From NCBI GenBank assembly GCA_023473795.1, contig JAMCYS010000056.1, positions 1 through 35,910 on the forward strand: a stretch of 35,910 nt of DNA, in the 5' to 3' direction. Below are positions 26,552 through 34,305 of the stretch, piece after piece (within the stretch, counting starts at the first letter, position 1; each line of letters starts with the position of its first letter). Both the position numbers and the translations under genes were made by a program. The notes beneath the pieces are model-generated. The model was not told the DNA's origin. It worked only from the letters and a program-made list of their open reading frames with translations, and did no database searches. This DNA is from Chloroflexota bacterium. Lineage in GTDB: Bacteria > Chloroflexota > UBA6077 > FW602-bin22 > JAMCYS01.

Positions 26552-27676
26552 GTGTTTGACTTCCCCGTCGCCGGCATAGAGATTCCCTGGCTTCTCCTGG
26601 TCTTCACCGGCTTTACCGTGGGCGTGGTCGGCGGCTTCGTGGGCGTCGGCGGCGGCTACATGGTCACCCCCGCCCTCTGCGTCTTCGGCTTCCCCGGCTA
26701 CATGGCCTCCGGCATCGACCTCACCCACATCGCCGGCAAGGGGGTGATCGCCACCATCCGCCATCGCCAGCTCGGCAACATCGACTGGACCCTGGCGATG
26801 AGCATGATCGCGGGCACCATGTTCGGCGTCGAACTGGGCACCCGCGTCCTGGGCTTCTTCAAGGAGCAGGGCCTCTCCACCGTGGCCGTGCTCACCGCCT
26901 CCTTTGTGTTGATGACCGGCCTCTTCATTTATACTCAATATGAAACGCGCCAGGCCCAGCGTCAGACCGTCAAGATGGAACGCGAAGGTCGGGACATCGG
27001 CCGCGAGGTCGTGGCCTCCAATCTGCCCAGCGTCTTTCAAGCGGTGCCGCTTATGCCGATCATCCGCTGTCACACCGCTCGAGTCGTCGTCTCGATGTGG
27101 GTCATCGTGCTGGTGGGCATGAGCACCGGCCTGCTGGCGGGCTTCCTCGGCGTCGGCGGCGGCTTCATCCGCGTGCCGGCTTTGGTCTACCTCGTCGGCA
27201 CCTCCACCCACGTCGCCGTGGGCACCGACCTCGTGGAGATCGTCTTCTCCGGCTCCTACGGCGCCATGCGCCACGCGATGCACGGCAACGTCGACTTCCT
27301 GGCGGTGATGTTCATGCTCTGCGGGGCGGTGTTCGGGGCTCAGTTCGGCTCCATCGCCACCGCCTACGTGCGCGGCCCCGCCATTCGCTTCATCCTCAGC
27401 TACTCGCTCGCCCTGGCCGGGCTGGGGGCCTTTCTGCCCTTGTTCGACAAGCTGACCAGCTCGACGATTTGGCTCATCGGGGCCGTGGCCGTGACGCTGA
27501 CCCTCGGGCAGATGATCTTCCTTTGCGCCTACATACTCTCGCTCTTCGGCTTCGCCCTGCTGGCGCGCCGGGGGCGCTGGGTGCCCGCCTGGGCGATGCC
27601 CCTCTTGGTGAAACCTGGCAGTCACCTTGCCACGGCTCAGGCGCCGTCCCGGCTGGTGAAAGGGAGGGTTGTGTGA
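26552..27676 (+). CDS. Sulfite exporter TauE/SafE family permease, copy 2
   Basis: A 374-residue inner-membrane protein. The two inverted halves carry the signature loops GFVGVGGGYMVTPALCVFGFP and GFLGVGGGFIRVPALVYLVG, with GKGVIATIRHRQLGNIDW in the first half. A hydrophilic loop of about 60 residues (ETRQAQRQTVKMEREGRD) separates them. GTG 26552 starts 3 bp after the response regulator stop. It overlaps by GTGA a 36-residue membrane ORF. It is clearly paralogous to the permease at 27931-29067 and only distantly to the one beside qmoC. Substrate unproven; sulfite or another sulfur oxyanion is suggested by context. Confidence 0.92.
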   Translation: MFDFPVAGIEIPWLLLVFTGFTVGVVGGFVGVGGGYMVTPALCVFGFPGYMASGIDLTHIAGKGVIATIRHRQLGNIDWTLAMSMIAGTMFGVELGTRVLGFFKEQGLSTVAVLTASFVLMTGLFIYTQYETRQAQRQTVKMEREGRDIGREVVASNLPSVFQAVPLMPIIRCHTARVVVSMWVIVLVGMSTGLLAGFLGVGGGFIRVPALVYLVGTSTHVAVGTDLVEIVFSGSYGAMRHAMHGNVDFLAVMFMLCGAVFGAQFGSIATAYVRGPAIRFILSYSLALAGLGAFLPLFDKLTSSTIWLIGAVAVTLTLGQMIFLCAYILSLFGFALLARRGRWVPAWAMPLLVKPGSHLATAQAPSRLVKGRVV

Positions 27677-27783
27677 GACGGTTACTTGATCGCGAACTGG
27701 GCTTCTTCGTCGTCGTGGCGATAGTATCGATTATCTGCGCGCTGGCGCTGCTCGCCTTCGTCATTAGAGCCCAGATCTTCTAG
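27673..27783 (+). CDS. 36-residue single-helix membrane protein
   Basis: GTG 27673 overlaps the TauE stop (GTGA), with GGGAGGG at 27662-27668 upstream. The peptide is a short basic/acidic start (MRRLLDRELGFF) followed by one hydrophobic helix (VVVAIVSIICALALLAFVI) and a tiny tail. It resembles in size and layout the 40-residue ORF at 29839-29961 (both have GFF at the helix start). The overlap and ribosome site support translation. A role as a small subunit or stabiliser of the adjacent TauE permease is inferred; no named family is recognised. Confidence 0.65.
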   Translation: MRRLLDRELGFFVVVAIVSIICALALLAFVIRAQIF

Positions 27784-27930
27784 GTTCGGCTCACCCGGCC
27801 GGCCGGCCGCTCGCTGCGGCTGGGCCGGCGCTATCTTGGCCGCCCAGGCCCTTGGGGCATTTGCGGCGTGGGCGAGGTGCTTTCTGACGCCGCGCCGGGC
27901 AGCAATTCTGGGCGAGGGAGGAAAGGCTGG

Positions 27931-29067
27931 ATGTTTGAGTTCCTCATCGCGGGCATATCCACGCCCTGGGCTCTGCTGGTCTTCACCGGCTTCACCGTGG
28001 GCGTCGTCGGCGGCTTCATCGGCGTCGGCGGCGGCTATATGGTCACCCCCGCCCTGGTGGTCTTTGGCTTTCCCGGCCACATGGCAGCCGGCATCGACAT
28101 TACCCACATCGCCGGCAAGGGCGTCATCGCCAGCATCCGCCACCGCCAGCTCGGCAACATCGACTGGACGCTTGCCATGACGGTAGTCTCCGGTACCATG
28201 TTCGGCGTCGAAATGGGCGTGCGCATTCTCGACTACTTCAAGGAGCAGGGCCTCTCCACCGTCGCCGTGCTCACCGCCTCCTTCATCTTGATGACCGGTC
28301 TCTTCATCTATACCCAGTACGAGACCCGCTCCGCCGCGCGCCAGACGGCCAAGTTGGAGAGCGAGGGTCACGACATCGGCCGTGAGGTCGTGGCCACCGA
28401 CCTGCCGCGCCATCTGCAGCGAATCCCGCTCGCGCCCATCATCCGCCTGCGCACGGCCCGGGTGGTCATCTCCCTCTGGGTCATCGTCCTCGTGGGCATG
28501 TTCACCGGCACTCTCGCCGGCTTCTTGGGCGTCGGCGGCGGCTTCATAGCCGTGCCCGCGCTCGTCTACCTCATCGGCGCCACCACCCACGTCGCCGTGG
28601 GCAGCGACCTAGTGCAAATCATCTTCTCCGGCTCCTACGGCGCCCTTCGCCACACCATGGAGGGCAACGTCGACTTCCTGGCGGTGATGTTCATGCTCTG
28701 CGGGGCGGTGTTCGGCGCCCAGTTCGGCTCCATCGCCACCGCCTACGTGCGCGGCCCCGCCATTCGCTTCATCCTCAGCTACTCGCTCGCCCTGGCCGGG
28801 CTGGGGGCGCTCTTCCCGCTGATCAACCAGCTCACCGGCTCCAGCATCCCTCTCCTCTCGGCGTTGGCGGTGACGCTGACGCTGGGACAGATGATCTTTC
28901 TCTGCACGTACATCCTCTCTCTCTTGACGTTCGCGCTTCTGGCGCGACGCGGGCGTTGGGTGCCGATTTGGGCCTTGCCCTTCCTCGTGCGCTACCCGGT
29001 TGCCCGCTCGCGCCCGGTGCAGGCGGCCCAGGCCGTGCCAGTGCAGGAGGTCGGTGGAGAGAGATAG
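27931..29067 (+). CDS. Sulfite exporter TauE/SafE family permease, copy 3
   Basis: A 378-residue permease closely related to the one at 26552-27676: GFIGVGGGYMVTPALVVFGFP, GKGVIASIRHRQLGNIDW and GFLGVGGGFIAVPALVYLIG. ATG 27931 is chosen because GGGAGGAAAGG lies just upstream and the protein then starts like its paralogue (MFEFLIAGI); the frame extends to 27868 without support. Bases 28663-28808 match 27284-27429 at 144 of 146 positions although flanking DNA diverges. The C-terminus has an extra Pro/Ala/Gln tail. It heads a run of small membrane-protein genes. Confidence 0.92.
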   Translation: MFEFLIAGISTPWALLVFTGFTVGVVGGFIGVGGGYMVTPALVVFGFPGHMAAGIDITHIAGKGVIASIRHRQLGNIDWTLAMTVVSGTMFGVEMGVRILDYFKEQGLSTVAVLTASFILMTGLFIYTQYETRSAARQTAKLESEGHDIGREVVATDLPRHLQRIPLAPIIRLRTARVVISLWVIVLVGMFTGTLAGFLGVGGGFIAVPALVYLIGATTHVAVGSDLVQIIFSGSYGALRHTMEGNVDFLAVMFMLCGAVFGAQFGSIATAYVRGPAIRFILSYSLALAGLGALFPLINQLTGSSIPLLSALAVTLTLGQMIFLCTYILSLLTFALLARRGRWVPIWALPFLVRYPVARSRPVQAAQAVPVQEVGGER

Positions 29068-29189
29068 CGCCAGAGGCGGCGCCGGGACGTAGCCCTCGGC
29101 GGCAGAGTCGAGCGGCCTGCGCCGCTCCCCGGCCTTGCCCTAGGGCGAGGGGGTTCGGTTCTACTACTCGCAAGAACGGAGGCAAAGGG

Positions 29190-29747
29190 GTGAACCAGAA
29201 GCGCGCGGGGCAAGCCCTAATCAGGATGGCCTTCTGGGCAGTGGTCGCGGTGCTCGTCTTTAGCTTCGCCATCAACTCCTACCTTTCAGGGGAGATGACG
29301 CACTGGTACTACTACAAAGCCAGCACCAGCGGCTACGCCATCAACGACAATTCCTTCCTCGCGGCCACCAAAGACAAGCCGATCCTACTGCAGGTTGTCG
29401 CCGCCGACCAGATCGTGGGACAGCAGGCGGTCAAGGTCAGTAAAGGCGACCTGCTGCCCACGGGCGCCAACGGCGTCATCGCCGAGGCGGAGGTCCAGGA
29501 CGGCAAACGCGTTGCCCTCGAGGGCAGCAACCTCAAAGTGATGGTCCCAACCCAGATTAAGGAGCAGTCCGGCATCAAGTACTCTGACACCTACCGACAC
29601 AAGGGCATCGAGACCAACCCGCTCTCCGGGCCCTGGAACGTCGGCGTCGTGCTCTTGATGGGCCTGAGCCTGGGCATGCTCGCCCAGGCGTTCACCGACT
29701 TGTTCGGCCTCGAGTTCAAACCGACGGGCCAGACAAGGGCCCACTAG
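29190..29747 (+). CDS. Unrecognised 185-aa bitopic membrane protein
   Basis: An N-terminal helix (AFWAVVAVLVFSFAINSYLS) follows a short basic start, then about 110 mostly polar residues (MTHWYYYKASTSGYAIND, LLQVVAADQIVGQQAVKV), then a second helix (WNVGVVLLMGLSLGMLA) and a short tail (FTDLFGLEFKPTG). With the N-terminus inside, the middle part would face the extracytoplasmic side. GTG 29190 is preceded by GGAGG at 29178-29182; the longer frame from 28956 overlaps tauE and is not used. It lies between TauE copy 3 and a 40-residue membrane ORF, suggesting a subunit or partner of the transporter. No family name is recognised. Confidence 0.75.
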   Translation: MNQKRAGQALIRMAFWAVVAVLVFSFAINSYLSGEMTHWYYYKASTSGYAINDNSFLAATKDKPILLQVVAADQIVGQQAVKVSKGDLLPTGANGVIAEAEVQDGKRVALEGSNLKVMVPTQIKEQSGIKYSDTYRHKGIETNPLSGPWNVGVVLLMGLSLGMLAQAFTDLFGLEFKPTGQTRAH

Positions 29748-29838
29748 GGCGCCCACCGCGCTCGCCGTAGCCAAAGGGAAGTCTGACTGCGTTTGGAGGT
29801 CCGGCCGGGACGGCCTTAGGTATAGCGGAGGGAACGAC

Positions 29839-29961
29839 GTGAAGGCAATTCTCAACAGCCAGTGGGGCTTCTTCTTCCTCGTCTTGGCGCTCTCGCTGCT
29901 GGCGGCGGCCATCATCTGGGCGACGGTGCTCAACGGCAGGTTGACGGGAGGAATCGGATGA
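29839..29961 (+). CDS. 40-residue single-helix membrane protein
   Basis: GTG 29839 follows GGAGGGAA. The peptide starts MKAILNSQWGFFFLV and continues into one hydrophobic helix (LALSLLAAAIIWATVL) with a Gly-rich tail. It is similar in layout to the 36-residue ORF at 27673-27783. Its stop overlaps the next ATG (ATGA), so the two are translationally coupled, which strengthens the case that it is real. Function unknown; probably a small membrane subunit. Confidence 0.68.
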   Translation: MKAILNSQWGFFFLVLALSLLAAAIIWATVLNGRLTGGIG

Positions 29962-30161
29962 ACCTGATTGTGCAGGTAGCGGCCAACGTGGTCCTCTACG
30001 GGTTCTTCCTTTGGCAGGCCTACGAATCGCTCTTCGTGGAGCACGACTACTGGTTCGCCTTCGTGGTGCTCTTCGTCCTTTTCGTGGCGGTCGTGACCAG
30101 CCTGATCCCGGGCATCAGGGCGCCACGCACGTCGCCCGGCGCGTATCCATTTGAAGACTAA
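29958..30161 (+). CDS. 67-residue two-helix membrane protein
   Basis: ATG 29958 overlaps the stop of the 40-residue ORF, with GGGAGGAA at 29946-29953 upstream. Two hydrophobic segments (VQVAANVVLYGFFLWQAY and WFAFVVLFVLFVAVVTSLI) are joined by an acidic turn (EHDYW), ending in a polar tail (PRTSPGAYPFED). The longer frame from 29862 lies within the upstream ORF and is rejected. No family is recognised. It is part of the small membrane-protein string behind TauE copy 3. Confidence 0.7.
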   Translation: MNLIVQVAANVVLYGFFLWQAYESLFVEHDYWFAFVVLFVLFVAVVTSLIPGIRAPRTSPGAYPFED

Positions 30162-30849
30162 CAAGGTGCGCCCGGCCGGACCGTCCCTGGACGAGGCCCT
30201 CGACCCCCTGCTCTCCGAGCTGGAGGTGCTCGACGCGGCCCACGCCCTGGGCGACGTCAAGGACAAGCAGTACGAGCAGCGGAAGCAGGGACTGCTGGTG
30301 GAGATAGGCCTGGCTAAGGTCAAGGCCCGCCTGGCGCCGGGCGAGGAGGTCCTTGCCCAGCACCACTTCCAGCAGTCGCGCTTCCCCTTCACGGGCTTCG
30401 CCTTCCAGGACGCCGCCCAGGAGTCACTCAGCTTCTTTGCCACCGGTCGGCGTATCTTCCGCTGGCGATTCGTCGACCATCCCGACCGGCGGGCCTCGCT
30501 TCACGGCCGAGACCGCCTGGAGGCCCAGGATTACTCCCGCCTTCGGGCCGTCCTTCCCCGTCGTGAGTGGCGCTGGGGCGAGGCGGCGGCCGCCGTGGCG
30601 ACGATCCTCCTGGCGCTCGTCTTCTGGTCCTGGCTGGAGATCACCGGGCCGGTGCTCTTGCTGGTGGGCGCCGCCGGCCTGGGGCACGCGCTGTTCTGGC
30701 CCACCGGCTACTGGCTACTGGCCGGCACGGACCAGAGCCGCGCCTGGCGCGTCTACGCCGTGCGCAAGCGCAGCGCCCGGGCGCTCATCGGTGTCGTCAA
30801 AGCCGGAGTCGAGGGACCTAGCCTTGTTACGGCTGCGGAAGCGGACTGA
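30151..30849 (+). CDS. Unrecognised 232-aa protein with helical N-terminus and two membrane helices
   Basis: Residues 1-60 look like a helical, charged segment (LSELEVLDAAHALGDVKDKQYEQRK). A mixed region (VLAQHHFQQSRFPFTGFAF, FFATGRRIFRW) follows, then two membrane helices (about 147-185: AAVATILLALVFWSWL and GPVLLLVGAAGLGHALF). The start is TTG 30151, overlapping the preceding stop, or GTG 30166. The stop codon and last residues (EAD) come from an inverted copy of the downstream repeat at 30839, so the original C-terminus may have been altered. Function unknown. Confidence 0.68.
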   Translation: MKTNKVRPAGPSLDEALDPLLSELEVLDAAHALGDVKDKQYEQRKQGLLVEIGLAKVKARLAPGEEVLAQHHFQQSRFPFTGFAFQDAAQESLSFFATGRRIFRWRFVDHPDRRASLHGRDRLEAQDYSRLRAVLPRREWRWGEAAAAVATILLALVFWSWLEITGPVLLLVGAAGLGHALFWPTGYWLLAGTDQSRAWRVYAVRKRSARALIGVVKAGVEGPSLVTAAEAD

Positions 30850-30970
30850 AGTCCGCACTACGAACCTGGAGGCGCCCGTCGCTCGTAGTGCGGACTTCAG
30901 TCCGCTCGTCCTACTTCTCTGGCCGTCGCTCGTAGTGCGGACTTTAGTCCGCTCGTCCTACTTCTCTGGC
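30839..30970. repeat. 47-bp tandem direct repeat with an inverted outlying copy
   Basis: Units 30877-30923 and 30924-30970 differ at one base (CTTCAG versus CTTTAG). Each holds the hairpin GCGGACTTCAGTCCGC beside CTCGTAGT. An inverse copy of the hairpin part occupies about 30839-30864 and supplies the stop of the 232-aa ORF. It fills much of the 198-bp gap before the pseudo-receiver gene. Confidence 0.8.
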
Positions 30971-31047
30971 AGCAGCGCCATCAGTACGCCGGCCGACCGA
31001 GCGCCATCACCCCGCCCTGCCAGGCGGGAACTGAGGAGGTAAGCGCG

Positions 31048-31467
31048 ATGCCACGCCTCGCTAGCCACATCCTACTGTTCGGCGAGCGCCAGGCCCCCGT
31101 GGCCTCGCTGGCGGCCCTGCTCAAAGACGGCGAGCACGAGGTGGTCTCGGTTGCCGGCGAGGCCCCGGCCCGGCTAATTGAGGCGGCCGCCCGTGCCGAC
31201 GTCCTGATCGTCGCCGCCGAGGCCTGCGCCGACCGCTGCCTGGCCCAGCTCGCCGCCGTGCGTGCCGCTCAGCGCGACCTGCCGATCATCCTCATCGGCT
31301 GCGGCTGCCAGGTCGACGCCGCCGTGCGCGCCCTCAAACTGGGTATGGTAGATTACCTCAGCCGGCCGGTGAACCCCCGCAAGCTGCGGGAAAAAGTGGA
31401 CGACGCCATCGAGCGCCGCAACTGTTTGACCGAACTCGCCCAGTGGCGAACGCAGCAGCCTGGCTAA
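31048..31467 (+). CDS. Pseudo-receiver domain protein
   Basis: A 139-residue single domain with the CheY-like fold pattern (HILLFGERQAPVASLAALL, ADVLIVAAE, LPIILIGCG, AVRALKLGMVDYLSRPVNPRKL). Every phosphorylation residue is missing: the acidic pair is FGE, the acceptor position is Ala56 (DVLIVA), the switch Thr/Ser position is Gly84, and the conserved Lys is Arg106 (LSRP). So it cannot be phosphorylated in the normal way and is likely a protein-protein interaction or allosteric module. GAGGAGGT upstream supports ATG 31048. It stands 28 bp before the second PEP-synthase-like gene and is probably its partner. Confidence 0.83.
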   Translation: MPRLASHILLFGERQAPVASLAALLKDGEHEVVSVAGEAPARLIEAAARADVLIVAAEACADRCLAQLAAVRAAQRDLPIILIGCGCQVDAAVRALKLGMVDYLSRPVNPRKLREKVDDAIERRNCLTELAQWRTQQPG

Positions 31468-31495
31468 GGCAAACCGTGAGGGAAAGGGCACGACC

Positions 31496-34102
31496 GTGAA
31501 CGCGCCGCTAAACAAGGTTGGCCGCGCCTTCCTGAATTTCCTGGAGATCATCGGCCTGCGCGAGGAGCGGGGCGCCGAGAACGACCAGCTGCTCAGCCTC
31601 TTCAAACTGCGCTACCGCGAGTTCCGCGACTTGCTCAGCGCCAACAACGAGCTGCTGGAGGTCATCGCCGACCTGGAAACCCTCGCCCGCGGCGATAAGC
31701 CCTTTGGCCTCAACCTGCTGCGCAACAAGGCTATCGAGGCCTACGCCAGCACTCGCCGCATGGTGGAGAGCCTCCAGGTCATCTCCGACCAGCGCTACCC
31801 CGGCCTGCAGGACGCCCTGGCGGCCGTCGAGCCGCGCCTCGTCGCCCTTTTCGGCGACCGTGAGGCCTGCCTGGGCGACGAGTGGGTCCTGCCGATGGAC
31901 GAAGTCGATCGCTCCGACGCCGACTTCGTCGGCAACAAGATGGCTAACCTCTCCGAAATCCGCTCCCGGGCCGGCCTGCCCACCCCCGACGGCTTCTGCC
32001 TCACCACCGCCGCCTGCCGCCACTTCATCCAGGCCGCCGGCGTCCTCGACCTCATAGGCGAGCGTCTGGGCCTGGCCGAGCCTGACGATTTGGACGCCGC
32101 GGCCCAGGCCATCGCCGGCGCCGTCCACCGGGCCGCTGTTCCGGAGGACCTGGCCAACGCCCTTCTCGGCGCCTACGACTCGCTCGCGGACCGCCTTGGC
32201 GCCCCGCCCCGCGTGGCCCTGCGCTCCAGCTCCGCCAACGAGGACAGCGAGGCCTCCTTCGCCGGCCAGTACGCCACCGTGCTCGGCGTGCGCCGTGAAG
32301 GCCTCCTCGACGCCTACCGTCAGGTCGTGGCCAGCTTCTTTTCGCCCAAGGCCATCTTCTACCGGCGCCACCTGGGCCTGGACGACGAGGACATCGACAT
32401 GGGCGTGGGCTGCGTGGCCATGGTCGAGGCTCTGGCGGCCGGCGTGGCCTTCTCGCGCGATCCCGTGGACGCGGCCAGCGACCACGTCGTCATCCACGCC
32501 GTCTGGGGCCTGGGGGCTGCCCTGGCCGACGGGCGGGCCGACCCCGACGTCTACCTGGTGGAGCGCGGCGGCGCCCGGCCGGCCGTGGCGGTGCGCGTCG
32601 CCCACAAGACGGTCGAGCTAGTGCACGACGAAGCGAGCGGTACCAGAGAGGTGCCCGTGGCCGCCGCCTGCCAGGATGCCCCCTGCCTGGAAGATAGGGA
32701 GGCGCGTGCCCTCACCCGTCACGTCTTGGCCCTGGAGAAGCACTTCGGGCGCCCCCAGGACGTAGAGTGGGCTCTCGACCAGCAGCGCCGCCTTTACTTG
32801 CTGCAGTCGCGCCCCATGCGCCTGGTTTCCACCGGCGAGCCGGTGGAGGCCCCCCCCACAATCGACAAGGAGGTCCTCCTGGAGGGCGGCACCATCGCCT
32901 CGCCCGGCGTCGCCTGCGGCAAGGCCGTGCACCTGCGCCCCGGCGACGACCTCAGCAAGTTCCCTAGGGGGGGCATCCTCATCGCTCCCAGCTCCTCGCC
33001 GGACTTCGTCCAGCTCATGGATCGGGCCGCGGCCATCGTCACCGACGTGGGCAGCGCCATCGGCCACATGGCCTCCCTGGCGCGCGAATTTCACGTGCCC
33101 ACGATTCTGGCCACCAGGAACGCCACCAAGGTCATCCCCCCGGGAACCGAGGTCACGGTCGACGCCATCTGGGGGCGCGTCTACCGCGGACCGGTCTGGC
33201 AGCTGCTCACCGACGCCCCGGTGCTCGACGCCTTCATGAAAGGCATGCCCGTCTTCGAGGTACTGACCCACCTCAACGAACTCGTCGTGCCGCTCAACCT
33301 CACCAACCCCCGGGCCCCCGAGTTCGCGCCCGAAGCCTGTCGCACCCTGCACGACATCGCTCGTTTTGTCCACGAGCGTTCCTTCGCCGAGATGTTCGGC
33401 ACCGGCCTGCTCATCGACGACTTCCGCTCCAAGGCCGTCCTCCTCGACGTCTTTCTGCCTATCGATCTGTACATAATCGACCTGGGCGGTGGGCTGGAGA
33501 CGCCCCCCGGCGCCAAGAAGGTGAAGCGTGCCGCCGTCAAGTCCTACCCGCTCTCCCAGCTCATTGCCGGCATGCTGCACCCAGCCATCCCTCGCTACGG
33601 GCCCCGGGCCATCGACGCCAAGGGCTTCGCCAGTATGGTAATGCGCCAGGCCTTGCGCGACCCCTATCAAGACCAGACGATGCAGGACCCCAGCTACGCC
33701 ATCTGCTCCGACCGCTACCTCAACTACACGGCCCGCGTCGGCTACCACTTCAGCGCCCTCGACTGCTACTGCGGCCAGTCGGTGAGCAAGAACTACGTCA
33801 CCTTCCGCTTCCACGGCGGCGCCGCCGACCCTATCCGGCGGGCCCGGCGAGCGCGGGCCATCGCCGAAATCCTCTCTGCCCTCGGCTTCCAGGTCGACGT
33901 CAAGGCCGACCGGGTGGACGCGCGCATGACCAAACGCGAGCGGGAGGAGCTCGGGCGCACCCTGGAGATGATGGGGCGCCTGCTGCAGTTCACCCGCCAG
34001 ATGGACGTGGCCATGAGCTCCGACGCCACCGTACTCACTCTGCGCGACGCCTTCCTCAGCGGCAACTATGCCCTCGACCCCAGTTTCGGCAAAGAGGCGT
34101 AG
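31496..34102 (+). CDS. PEP-synthase-like protein lacking the PEP barrel, copy 2
   Basis: An 868-residue cytoplasmic protein with the same order as the one at 21009-23708. About 1-120 is a helical extension (FRDLLSANNELLEVIADLE). About 130-440 is the ATP-grasp PPDK_N domain (VGNKMANLSEIRSRAGLPTP, LRSSSANEDSEASFAGQYAT, DVEWALDQQRRLYLLQSRP). About 460-575 is the swivel domain with His524 in GSAIGHMASLAREFHVP. The C-terminal ~280 residues have SDRYLNYTARVGYHFSALD and NYVTFRFHGGAADP in place of the PEP barrel. GTG 31496 is the start. Relation to PpsA is clear by domain; the phospho-acceptor is not known. Alternatives include a rifampin-phosphotransferase-like use of ATP on a small molecule. Confidence 0.88.
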   Translation: MNAPLNKVGRAFLNFLEIIGLREERGAENDQLLSLFKLRYREFRDLLSANNELLEVIADLETLARGDKPFGLNLLRNKAIEAYASTRRMVESLQVISDQRYPGLQDALAAVEPRLVALFGDREACLGDEWVLPMDEVDRSDADFVGNKMANLSEIRSRAGLPTPDGFCLTTAACRHFIQAAGVLDLIGERLGLAEPDDLDAAAQAIAGAVHRAAVPEDLANALLGAYDSLADRLGAPPRVALRSSSANEDSEASFAGQYATVLGVRREGLLDAYRQVVASFFSPKAIFYRRHLGLDDEDIDMGVGCVAMVEALAAGVAFSRDPVDAASDHVVIHAVWGLGAALADGRADPDVYLVERGGARPAVAVRVAHKTVELVHDEASGTREVPVAAACQDAPCLEDREARALTRHVLALEKHFGRPQDVEWALDQQRRLYLLQSRPMRLVSTGEPVEAPPTIDKEVLLEGGTIASPGVACGKAVHLRPGDDLSKFPRGGILIAPSSSPDFVQLMDRAAAIVTDVGSAIGHMASLAREFHVPTILATRNATKVIPPGTEVTVDAIWGRVYRGPVWQLLTDAPVLDAFMKGMPVFEVLTHLNELVVPLNLTNPRAPEFAPEACRTLHDIARFVHERSFAEMFGTGLLIDDFRSKAVLLDVFLPIDLYIIDLGGGLETPPGAKKVKRAAVKSYPLSQLIAGMLHPAIPRYGPRAIDAKGFASMVMRQALRDPYQDQTMQDPSYAICSDRYLNYTARVGYHFSALDCYCGQSVSKNYVTFRFHGGAADPIRRARRARAIAEILSALGFQVDVKADRVDARMTKREREELGRTLEMMGRLLQFTRQMDVAMSSDATVLTLRDAFLSGNYALDPSFGKEA

Positions 34103-34151
34103 CCCCCGGCGCCGCTTCAACTGTCGCCTCGCCAAGCAATAGGCGCTACTC

Positions 34152-34179
34152 TTGCCCGCGAATTAGTCATATTTAGCTA
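34152..34179 (+). promoter_or_regulatory. Weak promoter-like stretch upstream of second binding protein
   Basis: TTGCCC (34152-34157) and TAGCTA (34174-34179), 16 bp apart, lie in the only AT-rich island of this gap. The match at -10 is poor, so this is a location rather than a firm call. Confidence 0.3.
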
Positions 34180-34210
34180 TTGTAGGGGCTAGGAAGTTAT
34201 GCGAATATGC

Positions 34211-34228
34211 GGTTGAACCGGTTCAACC
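34211..34228. promoter_or_regulatory. 18-bp perfect palindrome, LacI/GalR-like operator
   Basis: GGTTGAACCGGTTCAACC is self-complementary with a central CCGG, as in operators of LacI/GalR-family repressors that control sugar uptake. It lies about 35 bp downstream of the AT-rich promoter-like stretch and 78 bp upstream of the binding-protein start. The regulator itself is not in the window. Confidence 0.5.
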
Positions 34229-34305
34229 GGAGTGGTTCTTTTGGTGGACGGAAGGCGAGCCCGGTCGCACGACCGCGGCATCTTGGAAGGGAGGACAACC
34301 CTAGC

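Noticed and set aside
30877-30970. Possible CRISPR array
   Set aside because: Two directly abutting 47-bp copies with no spacers; no cas gene nearby.
32618-34135. 505-codon minus-strand frame
   Set aside because: Antisense shadow of the second PEP-synthase-like gene, without ribosome site or recognisable domain.
34207-34305. ATG 34207 as the start of the second binding protein
   Set aside because: It lies on the palindrome, has no ribosome site, and would put about 33 charged residues before the export signal.
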